From Acidobacteriota bacterium (GTDB lineage: Bacteria > Acidobacteriota > Terriglobia > Terriglobales > Acidobacteriaceae): a stretch of DNA of 6,989 bases. The notes beneath the pieces are model-generated. The model was not told the DNA's origin. It searched no databases and worked only from the letters and a program-made list of their open reading frames with translations. Where the stretch lies: positions 1 through 6,989 of the forward strand of contig JAKABE010000177.1 in assembly GCA_021801945.1 (NCBI GenBank), given 5' to 3'. This document shows, piece by piece, positions 6,303 through 6,989 of this stretch. Position 1 is the first letter of the stretch. Each line of letters starts with the position of its first letter. A program made the translations under genes and the position numbers.

Positions 6303-6473
6303 AGGTCTATCGTGAAACCTCGAATCTCAAGTGTCGTGCTTTCCTCAGGCAATTGCAGCCTTGCCCACCCCTCTGAGCGCTGCATTGGAAGGAGAATGGC
6401 CCGAGCAACCTGTGGCGCACGTCAGTTATGACAGGGCATGGCGTCCGGCGCGCCGATGGACAAAGAGAATTGG

Positions 6474-6490
6474 CAGGGCATTGGCCCCTG
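6474..6490 (-). terminator. Weak stem-loop after the glycosyltransferase gene
   Basis: On the minus strand CAGGGGC-CAAT-GCCCTG can fold into a six-pair stem with one bulged G and a CAAT loop, about 40 bases past the stop at 6530. Only a scattered pyrimidine stretch (CTCTTT) follows several bases later, so it is a poor match to an intrinsic terminator. It may still slow polymerase or protect the RNA 3' end. Confidence 0.5.
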
Positions 6491-6529
6491 AGGAACGCTA
6501 TTCAAACTTTCAGACGTTCATGCTGACTC

Positions 6530-6989
6530 TTAGCGCGTCATCCATCCCCGCCTACGAACCGTCAAGAGCGCCCAGGGAAAGATCCAGAACAGGAAAAAGA
6601 AGGAGAAATATTCATAGACCACTCCGTAAACCACGTCGAACGACCGCTCACTGCGCAAATAGTAAAGGGAATAGAAAAATGACATCAGGCCGATGGCTAC
6701 AAGCATTCTGGGCAGAACCAGCACGCCGGTCAGAAGGGCCAATGCCAACAGCGAAAGTGAAAGAAACATCACCGGATAGCGCATGTTGGTGATGGTTGAA
6801 TCGGCGAGTGCGATCAGCCGCGCAGCCGGGGGACGCTTCCAGACAATAGCGGCGAAGCGCAATTCCTCGCGGATAAAGCTCCGGTTCCAGCGCAGCAGCA
6901 TCTTGGTCAGCTGGCGATAGTGGGTGGGCACGACCGTGAGCACAACCGCCCTGCGCTGGTAGACGCTGTCAAAGCCGAGGCTCATGATG
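6530..6989 (-). CDS. Family 2 glycosyltransferase, C-terminal part (5' end outside window)
   Basis: The frame continues past Met at 6985 to the right edge with no stop, so only the C-terminal ~152 residues are visible. Numbering from that Met, YQRRAVVLTVVPTHYRQL (9-26) and KMLLRWNRSFIREE (28-41) match the acceptor-binding end of processive GT2 enzymes such as NodC and hyaluronan synthase-like proteins. The usual QxxRW motif reads MLLRW (29-33), with Met at the Gln position. Three hydrophobic segments follow (about 70-92, 93-110 and 120-142), ending in the basic tail VRRRGWMTR, as in membrane GT2 synthases that pass polymer across the inner membrane. The catalytic DxD and TED/GED motifs would lie off-window. 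Product is unknown: a surface polysaccharide or a glycolipid are both possible. The subfamily call is from motif pattern only. Confidence 0.5.
   Translation of the reverse strand, partial: IMSLGFDSVYQRRAVVLTVVPTHYRQLTKMLLRWNRSFIREELRFAAIVWKRPPAARLIALADSTITNMRYPVMFLSLSLLALALLTGVLVLPRMLVAIGLMSFFYSLYYLRSERSFDVVYGVVYEYFSFFFLFWIFPWALLTVRRRGWMTR

Larger units (their letters stand above)
6232..6529. other. Intergenic region between glycosyltransferase and transporter
   Basis: I see no convincing protein gene in these 298 bp; open frames here are short, lack family motifs, or are the opposite strand of the neighbours. Contents are an imperfect hairpin at 6474-6490 just after the glycosyltransferase stop, a 10-bp palindrome CGGCGCGCCG at 6446-6455, and the AAAGGAG site at 6296-6302. 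No promoter with both good hexamers was found for the transporter; TTGAGA near 6329 on the minus strand has no acceptable -10 at 16-18 bp. Confidence 0.5.

Noticed and set aside
6146..6385. Minus-strand 79-codon frame overlapping the transporter start
   Set aside because: It shares most of its length with the transporter N-terminus in another frame, has no good ribosome site, and matches no family I know.
6331..6792. Plus-strand open frame of 153 codons
   Set aside because: More than half lies antisense to the glycosyltransferase C-terminus, which has clear motifs and membrane segments. The remainder has no recognisable motif and no good ribosome site was noted.

Overview
The window is GC-rich bacterial chromosome with four protein genes and no RNA gene, CRISPR array, insertion sequence or phage gene that I can support. 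The gene styles suggest Acidobacteriota, perhaps a Solibacter/Bryobacter-like lineage. These are a very long Ser/Thr/Gly/Ala-rich Ig-repeat lipoprotein, a membrane regulator that joins an N-terminal helix-turn-helix to a FlgO/TolB-N-like domain and TPR repeats, and an SHS-type MFS carrier. This placement is inference; there is no rRNA or marker gene to confirm it.

Layout. (1) Positions 1-2953, minus strand: one uninterrupted reading frame of 984 codons that runs off the left edge. It encodes a secreted lipoprotein (lipobox LSGC, Cys22) made of about ten Ig-like domains, three of which (residues about 312-584) are close tandem copies of about 90 residues. I translated it in segments along its length and found the frame intact in every segment. 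(2) Positions 2954-3151: a 198-bp divergent control region with a plausible promoter in each direction, a run of TTTCG-like elements spaced about one DNA turn apart, and a perfect 14-bp palindrome lying exactly between the -35 and -10 of the regulator promoter. (3) Positions 3152-4963, plus strand: the HTH-TM-FlgO/TolB-N-TPR regulator (603 aa). (4) Positions 4984-6231 (or 6261), minus strand: an SHS-family MFS carrier, probably for lactate, pyruvate or another monocarboxylate; it converges on the regulator with only 20 bp between stop codons. (5) Positions 6232-6529: about 300 bp without a convincing gene. (6) Positions 6530-6989, minus strand: the C-terminal end of a processive-type family 2 glycosyltransferase, cut by the right edge.

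How it fits together. The clearest functional unit is the divergent pair of Ig-repeat lipoprotein and membrane-bound HTH/TPR regulator. The shared operator-like DNA suggests that the regulator controls itself and the lipoprotein, in the general manner of CadC/ToxR-type one-component regulators that sense outside the membrane and bind DNA inside. The MFS carrier and the glycosyltransferase share a strand but are separated by a gap and have no obvious functional link to the pair. I see no completely new machinery. The items most worth testing are the regulator/lipoprotein pair with its operator architecture, and the strong protein-level conservation between the tandem Ig copies.
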